This document shows, one piece after another, positions 9,736 to 18,763 of a DNA stretch of 64,000 bases; positions within the stretch are counted from its first letter, which is position 1; each line of letters starts with the position of its first letter. The notes beneath the pieces were generated by a model. The model searched no databases and had not been told where the DNA came from. It saw only the letters and a program-made list of their open reading frames with translations. A program made the translations under genes and the position numbers. Source of the stretch: Paraeggerthella hominis (GTDB taxonomy: Bacteria; Actinomycetota; Coriobacteriia; Coriobacteriales; Eggerthellaceae); the NCBI RefSeq assembly GCF_021044775.1, contig NZ_JAJNOQ010000003.1:1-64000 (forward strand), written 5' to 3'.

Positions 9736-9750
9736 CACCGACATTCGGTG
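9736..9750. promoter_or_regulatory. Small inverted repeat between LuxR gene and flavin reductase
   Basis: CACCGA and TCGGTG are separated by CAT in the 280-bp divergent region. This is a candidate LuxR-type operator, supported by position only. Confidence 0.3.
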
Positions 9751-9849
9751 ATGCCGGCTCTTGAAAACGGACGTATTCTACCCAGAGGCAAGCGATCCAG
9801 CGAATATGGACGACGCCTACACGTATACGCCTCAAGGAGGGAGAATGCC

Positions 9850-11727
9850 ATGGAAATCGATCGCAGGAATTTTATCAAGGGGTCCCTTGCAGTCGGCTCG
9901 CTCGCCGCGCTTGGCGGACTTGCCGGGTGCTCTGCACCGAAGAAACCCGAAGATAAGCCCGAGGGTGGGGAAGCCGGCAAGAAGAAGGTGCCCGACAGCT
10001 TCACCGATGGCAAATGGATCGGGAAGGCCATGGGCCACGACAACGAGCTGATCACCGAAGTCACCGTGTCCGGCGGCGACATCGCCAACATCAAAGTCCT
10101 GCGTTGCGACGACACCATCGGCGTCGGCTCGGTAGCCGCCCCGATGATGGCCGCAAGGCTGCTCGAAACCAAGAACCTCGACGTCGACGCCGTGACAGGT
10201 GCAACCACCACGTCGATGGCCGTCACCATGGCCGTCAAAGACGCCATCGAAAGCGCGGGCGGCTCCGCTTCCGACTTCAAAAAGGGTCCCGTCGAACGGA
10301 CGGGCGGCGCCGCGCAGACCGCCGACGTCGACGTCGTGTTCATGGGCGCCGGCACCGCCGGGCTCGTCAGCGCGTGCCGCCTGCTCGAAGAGGGCAAGAG
10401 CGTCATCCTGTTCGAGAAGCAGGACATCCCCGGCGGTTCGATGTCCATGACCTACTCGGGCGTCGCCGCCGCAGGCTCCGAGCTGCAGGCCAACTACGGC
10501 CTGGGCCGCTTCGACGACAGCCCCATGTTCAACAAAGACGCCATGCTCGCCGTCATGAAGAAGTACATCGTCCCCGAAAACGATCGCTTCAACGGCGAGA
10601 TGCCCTACCAGACCGCCATGTACGACAATTCCGGCAAGCTCGTCGACTGGATGCACAAAATCGGCGTGGGCTTCTACAGCCTCGGCGTGAACAAGGCTTA
10701 CGGCATCACGCCCTACCTGGCGCCTGGCTGTTACATGGGCGGCTGCGGGTACGCCATGCAGTACCTCGTCGATCGCGTCGGGGCGCTTGGCGGAAAAATC
10801 GTGTACGCCACGCCGGTGACCGAACTCGTGAAGAACGCCGAAGGCCGCGTCACGGGAGTGAAGGCCAAGGGCAAAGACGGCAGCACCTGGGAGGTCTCGG
10901 CAAAGGCCGTCTGCCTCACCTCGGGCGGCTTCGCGGCGAACAACGAGATGATCGCCGAATACTACCCTGGCTACGAAGAGTACAAGTTCAACTGCGCGCC
11001 GGGTTCCACCGGCGATGGGATCAAGCTCGGAATCGAGGCGGGCGCAGCCGTCGAGTGCATGGGGCGCGATCTCGGCGCCTATCTTTCCACGACCGCGCAG
11101 GCGGGCTCCCGTTTCGAGATCGCCTTCCTGTACCAGACCACGCCCGGCATCATGGTCAACGGAAGCGGCAAACAGTTCGGCAACATCATGTCGGACAACC
11201 ACGGCGTCATGAGCAAGGCGCTGCGCAACCCCGACAACGGCGGCCGGTTCTTCCATATCACCGACGAGTCGGGCTACATCACCACGATGAAGAACGAGAC
11301 GTACGCGATGGACATCTACAAGTGCCTCGTCGACCGCGGCGACATGGTTCACTACGATTCCGTCGAAGCAGCCGCCGAAGCGCTCGAGCTGCCCGAGCTC
11401 AAGGCGACGATCGACGCGCACAACCAGCATGCGCTCGCCGGCGAGCCCGACGAGTTCGGGCGCAAGAACCTTCCCTACCTTGACACCTACAACGGCATCT
11501 GGGTGGTTTCCTGCGAGCCGACGCTCTACCTCACCACCGGCGGTCTGGCGATCGACACGAGCTGCCATGTGCAGAAGGAAGACGGCACCGCCGTTCCGGG
11601 CCTTTACGCAGCCGGCGACGTTTGCGGCTCGATCGAAGAGAAGGACGGCCGCGTCTACGCGATGGGATTCGATGCTGCCATGAACTACGGCTACATCATG
11701 GCCGAGGCAGTCAAGGCGGAGGTCTGA
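9850..11727 (+). CDS. Tat-exported FMN/FAD-dependent reductase lipoprotein (fumarate reductase-like)
   Basis: The protein is 625 aa from ATG 9850, preceded by AAGGAGGG. Residues 1-27 carry a twin-arginine motif (RRNFIKG), a hydrophobic stretch and a lipobox-like LAGC, so it should be exported and lipid-anchored. Residues about 55-130 form an FMN-binding domain with DAVTGATTTS, the D-x-x-T-G-A-T pattern where ApbE attaches FMN to Thr/Ser. From about residue 148 (VDVVFMGAGTAGL) an FAD-binding domain follows, ending with GLYAAGDVCGS near the C-terminus. The layout matches soluble fumarate, urocanate and cinnamate-type reductases, used by Eggerthellaceae as terminal or xenobiotic reductases. The substrate cannot be read from the sequence. 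Codon use is GC-rich compared with the flanking genes. Confidence 0.85.
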   Translation: MEIDRRNFIKGSLAVGSLAALGGLAGCSAPKKPEDKPEGGEAGKKKVPDSFTDGKWIGKAMGHDNELITEVTVSGGDIANIKVLRCDDTIGVGSVAAPMMAARLLETKNLDVDAVTGATTTSMAVTMAVKDAIESAGGSASDFKKGPVERTGGAAQTADVDVVFMGAGTAGLVSACRLLEEGKSVILFEKQDIPGGSMSMTYSGVAAAGSELQANYGLGRFDDSPMFNKDAMLAVMKKYIVPENDRFNGEMPYQTAMYDNSGKLVDWMHKIGVGFYSLGVNKAYGITPYLAPGCYMGGCGYAMQYLVDRVGALGGKIVYATPVTELVKNAEGRVTGVKAKGKDGSTWEVSAKAVCLTSGGFAANNEMIAEYYPGYEEYKFNCAPGSTGDGIKLGIEAGAAVECMGRDLGAYLSTTAQAGSRFEIAFLYQTTPGIMVNGSGKQFGNIMSDNHGVMSKALRNPDNGGRFFHITDESGYITTMKNETYAMDIYKCLVDRGDMVHYDSVEAAAEALELPELKATIDAHNQHALAGEPDEFGRKNLPYLDTYNGIWVVSCEPTLYLTTGGLAIDTSCHVQKEDGTAVPGLYAAGDVCGSIEEKDGRVYAMGFDAAMNYGYIMAEAVKAEV

Positions 11728-12193
11728 TTGTTTTTTTGACGGCCAAATAAAGAGAACCGCGCGAAGCGACCCCCCCCTAAAGCTGAGCTGGGTTTAATGA
11801 ACTCGATCGCGGCTTTAGTGGGTTTATGGGCTAAGGCGTTTCGCGAGCAGGGACAAAAAAGATGGCTTTGACGCCTTTGGGTTGAATGGGGTCATTGGGG
11901 CCGAAGCAAATTCAATTCATCCGGAGAAGTGGTGAATTGATGATCGGTCAGGTGGGTTCGGGATGCAAATGGAGGCACTCTCAAACGAATCTAGCAACCA
12001 AAACGGTGGGCTAGCGAATAACGTATCTTGAATCTTAGAAGCCGGTTGCCTCGATCAGCTTGAAAAAGACGGAGCGATATAAGGGAAAGCTGCGACCATA
12101 ACTGTCGACGCGAATCAAGCAAGATAAGCTCCATGGGGGAGTGTGGACGTTTCGTGTATGGCGGGCGTTGCGAGGGGAACTCCTAGTATTTTC
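11728..12193. other. Intergenic stretch without recognised gene
   Basis: The stretch between the flavin reductase and the pab leader has only short open frames. One 8-bp hairpin (TCAATTCA 11912-11919 with TGAATTGA 11933-11940) is present. I see no tRNA, no transposon end and no conserved protein fragment. Confidence 0.5.
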
Positions 12194-12221
12194 TTGCAAG
12201 CACTTGTTAAACGGGTACAAT
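12194..12221 (+). promoter_or_regulatory. Candidate sigma-70 promoter for pab operon
   Basis: TTGCAA (12194-12199), a 16-bp spacer and TACAAT (12216-12221) lie about 130 bp upstream of the pabA start and just before the terminator hairpin. Confidence 0.5.
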
Positions 12222-12263
12222 CTGTTGAAACAGAGGGTGTGTCCCAAAGCAACAAGTGGGAAA

Positions 12264-12308
12264 ACTGCCATTTATTCGCCGGTGACGGCGGATGGGTGGC
12301 AGTTTTTC
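12264..12308 (+). terminator. Intrinsic terminator/attenuator in the pab leader
   Basis: ACTGCCA (12264-12270) pairs with TGGCAGT (12297-12303) around an inner CGCC/GGCG stem, followed at once by TTTTTCTTTT. It sits between the candidate promoter and pabA, so it can act as a premature terminator. A competing small stem (TCCCA/TGGGA, 12242-12261) lies just before it. No known riboswitch class was recognised. Confidence 0.6.
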
Positions 12309-12352
12309 TTTTGCGGCAGTGTTTTTTGCCGGAGGAGCGTAGGAGGCAAGCA

Positions 12353-12946
12353 GTGTATTTGATGCTGGATAATTACGATTCGTTCACGCAGATGCTCGTA
12401 AGCTATTTTCGTGAGCTGGGCGTTCGCATGGACACGTACGAGAATGACGGTATCGACGCCAAGACCGTGCGCGACATGGATGATGCGGGCCTTCTTCGGG
12501 GCATCGTGGTTTCCCCTGGGCCCAAAAGCCCCAAAGAATGCGGCAACTGCGGCGATATCGTGAGGCTGGCTGCGCGTCGTCGCATCCCCTTGTTGGGAGT
12601 GTGCCTAGGCCATCAGGTAATTGCTGACGTGTTCGGCGCGCGCGTGACTCGGGGCAAGCGTCCCATGCACGGAAAGGTTACCGCGATTCGACACAACAAC
12701 CAAGGATTGTTCAAGGCTTTGCCCGAGACGTTCGAGGTTGTTCGTTACCACTCTCTAGTGGTTGACGACGACGAGCTTCCCCATTTTTTCTCCGTTGACG
12801 CGCGCTCCGAAGACGGCGCGATCATGGCCTTGCGGCATAGAGAACTGCCGCTGTACGGTGTGCAGTTCCATCCCGAAGCGGCGCGAACCCAGTATGGGCA
12901 TGAGCTTCTGTCTCGTTTTGTGGTGTGCTGCGAGACGGCGCGATAG
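12353..12946 (+). CDS. pabA: Aminodeoxychorismate/anthranilate synthase glutamine amidotransferase subunit
   Basis: The protein is 197 aa from GTG 12353 with AGGAGG eight bases upstream; the frame is open further 5' but runs through the leader hairpin. It is a class I glutamine amidotransferase: MLDNYDSFT at the start, the nucleophile Cys in GVCLGHQ, and the His-Glu pair in VQFHPEA. It releases ammonia from glutamine for the chorismate-converting partner. The next genes are pabB and pabC, so the product is p-aminobenzoate for folate rather than anthranilate. The small gap to pabB suggests translational coupling. Confidence 0.9.
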   Translation: MYLMLDNYDSFTQMLVSYFRELGVRMDTYENDGIDAKTVRDMDDAGLLRGIVVSPGPKSPKECGNCGDIVRLAARRRIPLLGVCLGHQVIADVFGARVTRGKRPMHGKVTAIRHNNQGLFKALPETFEVVRYHSLVVDDDELPHFFSVDARSEDGAIMALRHRELPLYGVQFHPEAARTQYGHELLSRFVVCCETAR

Positions 12947-12954
12947 GGGGACTC

Positions 12955-14343
12955 GTGGCCACGGCCGTTCATGTATTTCGCTTCTATAAACCGCTTTCTG
13001 ACCTGTTCGAGTTGGTTAAGGCTATGCCTCAAGCGCTTTTCCTTGACTCCTCCGAGAAGAGCGATCAGGGACGGTTCTCTTTGGTGGGGCTGATGCCGTA
13101 TGCCACCGTCGAGCAAGTCGGGGGGAGTTGCTACGTCAATGGCGCTGCGTCCCCCCTCTCGTTCTTTGAACAATTGGGCGCCTACCTCGATGATGCTGCG
13201 GCGCCCAATACCACCGGGCTCCCTCTCATCTCCGGCGCTTTAGGCTATCTCGGGTATAGCATGGGGCTTCAGGCGTGCAAGATTGCGTCGCGACACTTGC
13301 CGCGCGAGCGCATTCCTGAGGCTTCCTTTTCTTTCTATGACCTGCTGTTTGTGGAAGATATTGCGAACGAGAAGCTGTATTTGTGCACACAGGGCGTTCG
13401 CATGAGCCATGGTGATGCCCTTGCATGGGCGACTGGATTGTTGCATAAGGTCACGCCGGCGCCTACGCCGTTAAAGCACGAGCGCCAGGCGAGCTTTGAT
13501 GCTTCTTTCAGTGCCGGCGATTATTGCGCCGCCCTTGACCGCATGGTGCGCTATATGGTTGACGGGCACATATACGTTGCCAACATGACGCAATTGTTGA
13601 GGTCCTCGGCCCCGGCAGACCCCTACGATGCATATCGTTACCTACGCTGTCATAATCCTGCTCCCTTTTCAGCGTATCTATGCGGGCAGGGGGGCGATGC
13701 CGCGACGGATTATCAGATTTGCTGTGCGAGCATGGAGCGCTTCCTGCAGGTACGGGGCGGGCACGTTCTTGCTCGTCCTATCAAAGGAACGCGCAAGAGG
13801 GGGGGAACGCTTCAAGAAGATGAGGCGCTTAAGGCCGATCTTGCCGAAAGTTCCAAAGATAATGCCGAGCTTCTCATGGTTGTCGATTTGGAGCGTAACG
13901 ATTTGGCTCGCGCATGCGCACCGGGAACTATCGTCGCGCATCCGGAGTTTGTCGTCGAGGCCTACCCGACAGTGTTTCAGCTTGTGGCGACTGTGGAAGG
14001 AGTGCTGGCGCCTGGCAAAAGCGCGTTGCGTTTCGTACAATCGGCGTTTCCGGGAGGGTCCATCACGGGTGCGCCGAAAATTCGCGCTATGGAGATCATC
14101 GACGAGCTTGAGCGAGATGCCCGCGGCCTCTACACGGGCTCTATTGGATACTTTTCTGCAAACGGAGACTGCGATCTCAATATTGCTATCCGTACGGCGG
14201 TATGTCAAAACGGAACAGCGTATCTAGGCGTCGGCGGGGGGATCACCGTGGAATCTGATTTCGATTTCGAATACGAGGAAACCTTGCAAAAGGCCAAGGC
14301 GGTGCTGGAAGCATTGGCTATTGAAGAACGGGAAACGAGATGA
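12955..14343 (+). CDS. pabB: Aminodeoxychorismate synthase component I
   Basis: The protein is about 462 aa from GTG 12955, preceded by AGGGGGA and eight bases after the pabA stop; the frame is open to 12925 but inside pabA. It belongs to the chorismate-binding family, with conserved C-terminal motifs PIKGTRKRGG, ELLMVVDLERND, GSITGAPKIRAME and GGGITVES. The Lys of PIKGT is the residue that distinguishes aminodeoxychorismate synthases from anthranilate synthases. It aminates chorismate at C4 with ammonia from PabA. The stop overlaps the pabC start (ATGA). Confidence 0.9.
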   Translation: MATAVHVFRFYKPLSDLFELVKAMPQALFLDSSEKSDQGRFSLVGLMPYATVEQVGGSCYVNGAASPLSFFEQLGAYLDDAAAPNTTGLPLISGALGYLGYSMGLQACKIASRHLPRERIPEASFSFYDLLFVEDIANEKLYLCTQGVRMSHGDALAWATGLLHKVTPAPTPLKHERQASFDASFSAGDYCAALDRMVRYMVDGHIYVANMTQLLRSSAPADPYDAYRYLRCHNPAPFSAYLCGQGGDAATDYQICCASMERFLQVRGGHVLARPIKGTRKRGGTLQEDEALKADLAESSKDNAELLMVVDLERNDLARACAPGTIVAHPEFVVEAYPTVFQLVATVEGVLAPGKSALRFVQSAFPGGSITGAPKIRAMEIIDELERDARGLYTGSIGYFSANGDCDLNIAIRTAVCQNGTAYLGVGGGITVESDFDFEYEETLQKAKAVLEALAIEERETR

Positions 14344-15086
14344 GCGATATGGTGGCGGCCGACGACGGCTTCTTTTTCGGTTTCGGCGCTTTTGAGACTG
14401 TGGCGGTGGAGAACGGCCGTCCTGTTTTGCTCGAGGAGCATCTGAATCGTCTAGACAAGGCCTTGCGCTTTCTCTGCATTGATGTGCCCAAGGAGCGTGT
14501 ACTCGAGCGCGTACGGCAGGCTCTTGATTCTCGGCCAGTCGATGCGCCGGAGCGACAGGCATTGAAAGTCACGGTCACGTCTCATAATCTCGTGGTGGCC
14601 TTGCGCTCCAACACGTATGTCGGAGAGGATTATCGCAAGGGGTTTTCCTGCAGCGTAAGTTCTGTGCGCCGCAACGAGACTTCTCCGTTTACTTTTCACA
14701 AAACGCTGAACTATGCCGATTGCGTCTATGAAAGGCGTAGGGCTCGCGAACAATGTATAGACGAGCCTCTGTTCTGTAATATCCAAGGCCATCTCTGTGA
14801 AGGGGCAACTACGAATCTGTTCATCGTTCGCGACGGTCGAGTTATAACGCCCTCAGTTGCGGAGGGTATTCTTCCCGGCATCATGCGGGGCTTTGTGATG
14901 GAACACGCAGATGTTGAGGAGGCTGTCGTCACCGTGGATGATGCAATATCGGCAGACGAAATGTTCGTCACTAATTCTTTGCTGGGAATCATGCCGGTTT
15001 CGCGTTTTTGCAACCACGGTTACGAGAGTAGAACGAAGGCGCATGAGCTTTCGGTTATATATCGCGACATGGTGCGAAACTTGTGA
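14340..15086 (+). CDS. pabC: 4-amino-4-deoxychorismate lyase
   Basis: The protein is 248 aa, with its start overlapping the pabB stop by four bases. It is a fold-type IV PLP enzyme: the presumed Schiff-base Lys lies in FHKTLNYADCV, and EGATTNLFIV and the later EMFVTNSLLGIMPV are family motifs. It removes pyruvate from aminodeoxychorismate to give p-aminobenzoate. With pabA and pabB this is a complete three-step p-aminobenzoate operon. A D-amino acid or branched-chain aminotransferase of the same fold is the alternative, but context makes PabC far more likely. Confidence 0.9.
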   Translation: MSDMVAADDGFFFGFGAFETVAVENGRPVLLEEHLNRLDKALRFLCIDVPKERVLERVRQALDSRPVDAPERQALKVTVTSHNLVVALRSNTYVGEDYRKGFSCSVSSVRRNETSPFTFHKTLNYADCVYERRRAREQCIDEPLFCNIQGHLCEGATTNLFIVRDGRVITPSVAEGILPGIMRGFVMEHADVEEAVVTVDDAISADEMFVTNSLLGIMPVSRFCNHGYESRTKAHELSVIYRDMVRNL

Positions 15087-15866
15087 GCAATAAGTCGCCA
15101 AACGCAGTGGCTACTGTTTCTTTCCTCTTGGGCTGGTGGCTTGCATGGTCGATGTATCGTTTTGCTCAATGGTCGCATGGATAGATGATTGGTGGCAAGA
15201 TTTTTCCTGTTTCCATACAGGCTGTAGTTCACGTCTCTGTTGGCAGCCTTTGTGCAAGGACCGCTCGGTGGAACACCGTTACGCTGCTCTATGCTAGGAG
15301 AATTATGGCGAAAAATAGCCACAAACTTTGCAAGGGATAGGCATTCTTTAGAGCGGCTTAATGGCTGCGACTGCTGTTTTTGACCATGAAGAGGATGGAA
15401 GAAAGATGTGGTAAAACAAAAAATCCATCATACAAAAAGTTCTAGGAATCAGCACGAGGGGCATGGTATTTTCGTGTGCGTGCTTTGCGGCAACGGCAAG
15501 AATCGCCATCACTCGCGTTAAGGCTTGCGAGCTGAATCTCGATTTGGTACTGCGAAAGGCCAGCATCGACTATGTTCCTGTTGACGAGGGCATGGAGTGC
15601 CTCGGCATTGCAATTTCGCTGACGCTCGTGGTTAGCTTGCATCTGCAGCGCCCATTGCGAGGCTACTGCCGTCGCCAACATATTTTCCTGACGTCAACAC
15701 TCTGAGCGCGATCTCTGGGGATGATGCTCGAAACACGATGTTGGCATGCGTATCGTTATGGTCTTCATTGGCAATGCGTTTGCCAGTATGTTAAGAGCTT
15801 TTAGAGGCTCGTTCGAGGTTTCTAAGTTCTCTCCACTTCAAAATGCAAAGATTGCCAGAATTTGTG
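15087..15866. other. Intergenic stretch without recognised gene
   Basis: The short open frames here (72-80 codons on both strands near 15348-15705) show no family motif, no clear RBS and overlap each other. I see nothing supportable apart from the hairpin at 15867. It may hold a decayed gene. Confidence 0.4.
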
Positions 15867-15905
15867 AAGAACGAGGTAGGCCTCCTTGAGGTTTACCTCG
15901 TTCTT
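15867..15905 (-). terminator. Hairpin downstream of the MFS-CBS gene
   Basis: AAGAACGAGGTA (15867-15878) pairs perfectly with TACCTCGTTCTT (15894-15905). It lies about 85 bp past the stop of the minus-strand exporter gene and probably ends its transcript. Confidence 0.5.
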
Positions 15906-15990
15906 AGGCGACTTGAAATGGGGGCAGCAGCGTCGATGATGCGCAGGGTGGTCTGACTGAGTCGTTTCGTGCATTAGTGCGGAAGCTGTT

Positions 15991-17895
15991 TTAACACTTG
16001 TTTTCGGTTTTGATCGGGGCTTGCTGCTTTGCGCCTAGATCAACCATAACATCCATAAGGTGTCGTACCGCCTCGTCACGACTGATGGTGCCAATTAGCA
16101 GATTTTCGTCTATGACGGGAATTTTCTTGATTTTGCGTTTACTGAGGACTGCGAACACTTCGTCTATAGTGGCATTCGATTCTACCGAAATCACGTTTTT
16201 CGTTGCAATATCTTTTACCTGCAGCTGCATGAGTGCGCTGCATCGTTCGGCAAATGTTTTAGTATCCTGTATTTCGCGTACTTCGTACGTTGCGTCGACC
16301 GTGAGTGCAGTATGCGCGCCCGTGAAGCTAAGCAGGTCGCCGTCGGTTACGAATCCCGTTACGCGCCTTTCAGATCCCAGTACGGGAACACCGTTGATTT
16401 TATTGGCAACCAGGAGTTCAACAAGATCGGATACAGGTGCGTTTTCCGAGATAAACAAAGGGTTTCTGTCTATCAGAACCTCAATTGGGGAAGGCGATTT
16501 CGAAGCTGCATTTTCGTTGTTTGCTCGAGTTCGCACGAATATGAACGAAAGAGCCAAGCAGACGGCGGCCAAGCCGAAGCCAACCCAGTTCGTCATCTGG
16601 AAAGCCGCAATGGACGTTTCGTTCGCCTGGACGGCTCCGCCTGCGAACAGCGAGAGCAGCACCGCCATGACGGCAGACCCCATAGCGCCGATTATTTGCT
16701 TGAGGGTGTTGTTTACCGCAGCAGCGTCTTCTACTAGATCATCTACGGCTTCGAGAGACCATGTCGTCAAGACCTGCATCGAAAGGCCAATGCCCACGCC
16801 GCGCAGCACTTGGAAGAACATGATAGCCCAAACGGGTGTTTCGAAATCAAAGAATGCCATACCGGCAAGTCCCGCACAAAGAACTGCGCTACTAATCAAG
16901 GTCAAACGTCGTACACCCACTTTTTCTGCGAGAACTCCGCCTAACAAGCTGCACACTGCCATCGCAATGGCTGACGGAAGCGAGAGCATGCCGGAAAGTG
17001 TTGCAGAATACCCACACATGCTTTGTGCGTAAATGGGAACAACTAACGTGACTCCCAAGTTGACAAAGTTCATAAGAGCGTTGATGAGCGTTCCCATGTT
17101 GAAGCGCTGATTTTTGAATACTGTTAAGTTCAAAAAAGGATGTGAAAGCCTATTCTGGCGACGAACAAACAGGACGGCAGTCAACACGCCGATCGCGAGA
17201 GGCGCCCATACGAATAGGCTCGTCACGCCAAATGAACTTATATTGGAAAACGAGACGATAATGCCCACGCAGAGTATGGCCGATTGTGCAAGAGAGACGA
17301 AATCAAGAGCGCTCTTTTCGCTGTCTGTAAGGTTGCGTGCGACTATGAAAGCCACTACGGTCATAACGCAACTTGCAACAGCCAGCATGGCGAACACGAA
17401 ACGCCAGCCGTGCGAGTCTATCAGCACGCCGCCTAGCGTTGGCCCTATGGTGGGTGCTACGCAGATAACCAATCCAACAACGCCCATGGCAAGCTGCCAG
17501 CGATGTTGCGGGAGCACCTTGAAAATGGCAATTTGGAGGTAAGGGTATAAAACTCCTGTACCGGCTGCTTGCAATACGCGTGCTAATACGAGCATTGCAA
17601 AGCTTTGCGCGAAAAAACCCGCTACCGAACCGACGGTAAGCAGTACGAGAGAGCTGAGAAGAACCTGGCGGGTTGTGAACCGATGGGTAATGTAGGCAGT
17701 GGGGGGAATCATGACTGCCAAGACGATCGAGTAAGAGGTGGACGCCCATTGCGCCATACCGGAGTCTACGCCAAATTCGTCCATGAAAATAGGCAATCCA
17801 GTAGCGAAGATGGTTTGGGCTAAATATCCCACTATGCTTACGCATAGCAAAACCGCCAAAGTGGCCATGAAACGAGGCTGAACTTTTTGATGCAT
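15991..17895 (-). CDS. MFS drug exporter (DHA2/EmrB type) fused to a C-terminal CBS-domain pair
   Basis: The protein is 634 aa; ATG 17895 is preceded by AAAGGAG. Residues 1-460 form a multi-pass transporter with MFS motifs, e.g. LARVLQAAGTGVLYP (motif C-like) and GWRFVF, probably 14 membrane segments as in EmrB-like proton-driven exporters. Residues about 475-625 hold two CBS motifs: one around NKINGVPVLGSERRVTGFVTDGDLL, the other around SKRKIKKIPVIDENLLIGTISRDEAV. CBS pairs bind adenine nucleotides, so transport may be gated by energy state. CBS tails are unusual on MFS exporters. A divergent TetR gene lies 147 bp upstream. Confidence 0.85.
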   Translation of the reverse strand: MHQKVQPRFMATLAVLLCVSIVGYLAQTIFATGLPIFMDEFGVDSGMAQWASTSYSIVLAVMIPPTAYITHRFTTRQVLLSSLVLLTVGSVAGFFAQSFAMLVLARVLQAAGTGVLYPYLQIAIFKVLPQHRWQLAMGVVGLVICVAPTIGPTLGGVLIDSHGWRFVFAMLAVASCVMTVVAFIVARNLTDSEKSALDFVSLAQSAILCVGIIVSFSNISSFGVTSLFVWAPLAIGVLTAVLFVRRQNRLSHPFLNLTVFKNQRFNMGTLINALMNFVNLGVTLVVPIYAQSMCGYSATLSGMLSLPSAIAMAVCSLLGGVLAEKVGVRRLTLISSAVLCAGLAGMAFFDFETPVWAIMFFQVLRGVGIGLSMQVLTTWSLEAVDDLVEDAAAVNNTLKQIIGAMGSAVMAVLLSLFAGGAVQANETSIAAFQMTNWVGFGLAAVCLALSFIFVRTRANNENAASKSPSPIEVLIDRNPLFISENAPVSDLVELLVANKINGVPVLGSERRVTGFVTDGDLLSFTGAHTALTVDATYEVREIQDTKTFAERCSALMQLQVKDIATKNVISVESNATIDEVFAVLSKRKIKKIPVIDENLLIGTISRDEAVRHLMDVMVDLGAKQQAPIKTENKC

Positions 17896-17921
17896 GTAGT
17901 GAGCTTCTCCTTTCGGCAGTA

Positions 17922-17943
17922 ATGGCGCCTTCTAGGGCGCCAT
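17922..17943 (-). promoter_or_regulatory. Hairpin in the 5' leader of the exporter gene
   Basis: ATGGCGCC (17922-17929) pairs with GGCGCCAT (17936-17943) just upstream of the RBS of the MFS-CBS gene. It could affect translation or act as a small operator. Confidence 0.4.
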
Positions 17944-17953
17944 CAACAAGTCG

Positions 17954-17971
17954 TAACATTGACATTTGTTA
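17954..17971. promoter_or_regulatory. Candidate TetR operator between exporter and regulator
   Basis: TAACA and TGTTA flank an 8-bp spacer in the divergent intergenic region. This small inverted repeat is placed as expected for the TetR at 18043. Confidence 0.35.
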
Positions 17972-18042
17972 GACTTTATCGGATGCTTTCTCCCGCGTCA
18001 AAGCACGCGGTGTCACTAACCTGACAAAGAAAGAAATCCGTC

Positions 18043-18597
18043 ATGTATTCTGGAAAAAATCCATCGGCGCTCAAATCTCAACATGCATTAGCTTGGGCGT
18101 TATACGAGCTTATGAAATCTAGACCTTATCAAAAGATCACCATTACGGGGCTTTGCGCGCAAGCTGGAGTATCGCGGCAGACCTTCTACCAGCTTTTTAA
18201 TGGAAAAGACGAGGTGATACGCATGTTCTTGCGCATCAAGCTAAGGCGTGGGTTCGAGAACATCGACAAGCGTGAAATCGTAGATTTGTCCGATGTCGTT
18301 CGCGATCTGCTGCTTCCGTTCGAACGAGATCGCACGTTTCTTTGCATGCTGTATCGTAACGGCCTTGATGCGCTCGTATATGATGAACTTCTGTGTGCTA
18401 TTTCTCTCGCAACGGAGAAAGTGCAAGGAAAGCACCCTCGACGTACGCGCGGATATGCCGATGCCTTTCTCGCGGGTGGGTTGACGAACCTGCTTCTTGC
18501 TTGGGTTGTGGACGACGATCCTCTTTCCGATGGTGCTGTCGCGGACATCATCTCCGACATTCTCCAAGGGCGTTACTATACTGATCCCATTATTTGA
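18043..18597 (+). CDS. TetR-family regulator of the adjacent exporter
   Basis: The protein is 184 aa. Residues 12-58 form a TetR helix-turn-helix (KSRPYQKITITGLCAQAGVSRQTFYQLF). The C-terminal domain is helical and shorter than average, with a family-like end near residues 140-180, as in the TetR group that also regulates dihydroxyacetone kinases and many drug pumps. It is divergent from the MFS-CBS exporter, which it most likely represses until an exporter substrate binds. The RBS is weak (GAAAGAAA before ATG). Confidence 0.8.
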   Translation: MYSGKNPSALKSQHALAWALYELMKSRPYQKITITGLCAQAGVSRQTFYQLFNGKDEVIRMFLRIKLRRGFENIDKREIVDLSDVVRDLLLPFERDRTFLCMLYRNGLDALVYDELLCAISLATEKVQGKHPRRTRGYADAFLAGGLTNLLLAWVVDDDPLSDGAVADIISDILQGRYYTDPII

Positions 18598-18763
18598 TAA
18601 CAACCCGTCATATGAACAAATGCATCGTACGAGTTTCGAGTCTTTCTACGGAGGTCTAAGGTCGTTCGAGACGATGGGAGCCATGATGTCCCCGATGCTG
18701 TGTCGTTTGTCGAAGTGTGATAGATTGGCCTTTCCGCGCACGCCATTCGAAAGCGAGGGATCT

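Noticed and set aside
9832..11568. 578-codon minus-strand open frame opposite the flavin reductase
   Set aside because: Antisense shadow; His/Gly/Val-rich translation typical of reversed GC-rich coding DNA.
12230..12310. Known riboswitch (THF, cobalamin, ZTP) in the pab leader
   Set aside because: Core consensus sequences of these classes as I remember them were not found; only a terminator and a small stem can be supported.
15348..15705. Short open frames on both strands
   Set aside because: They overlap each other and show no conserved motif; likely random or decayed.
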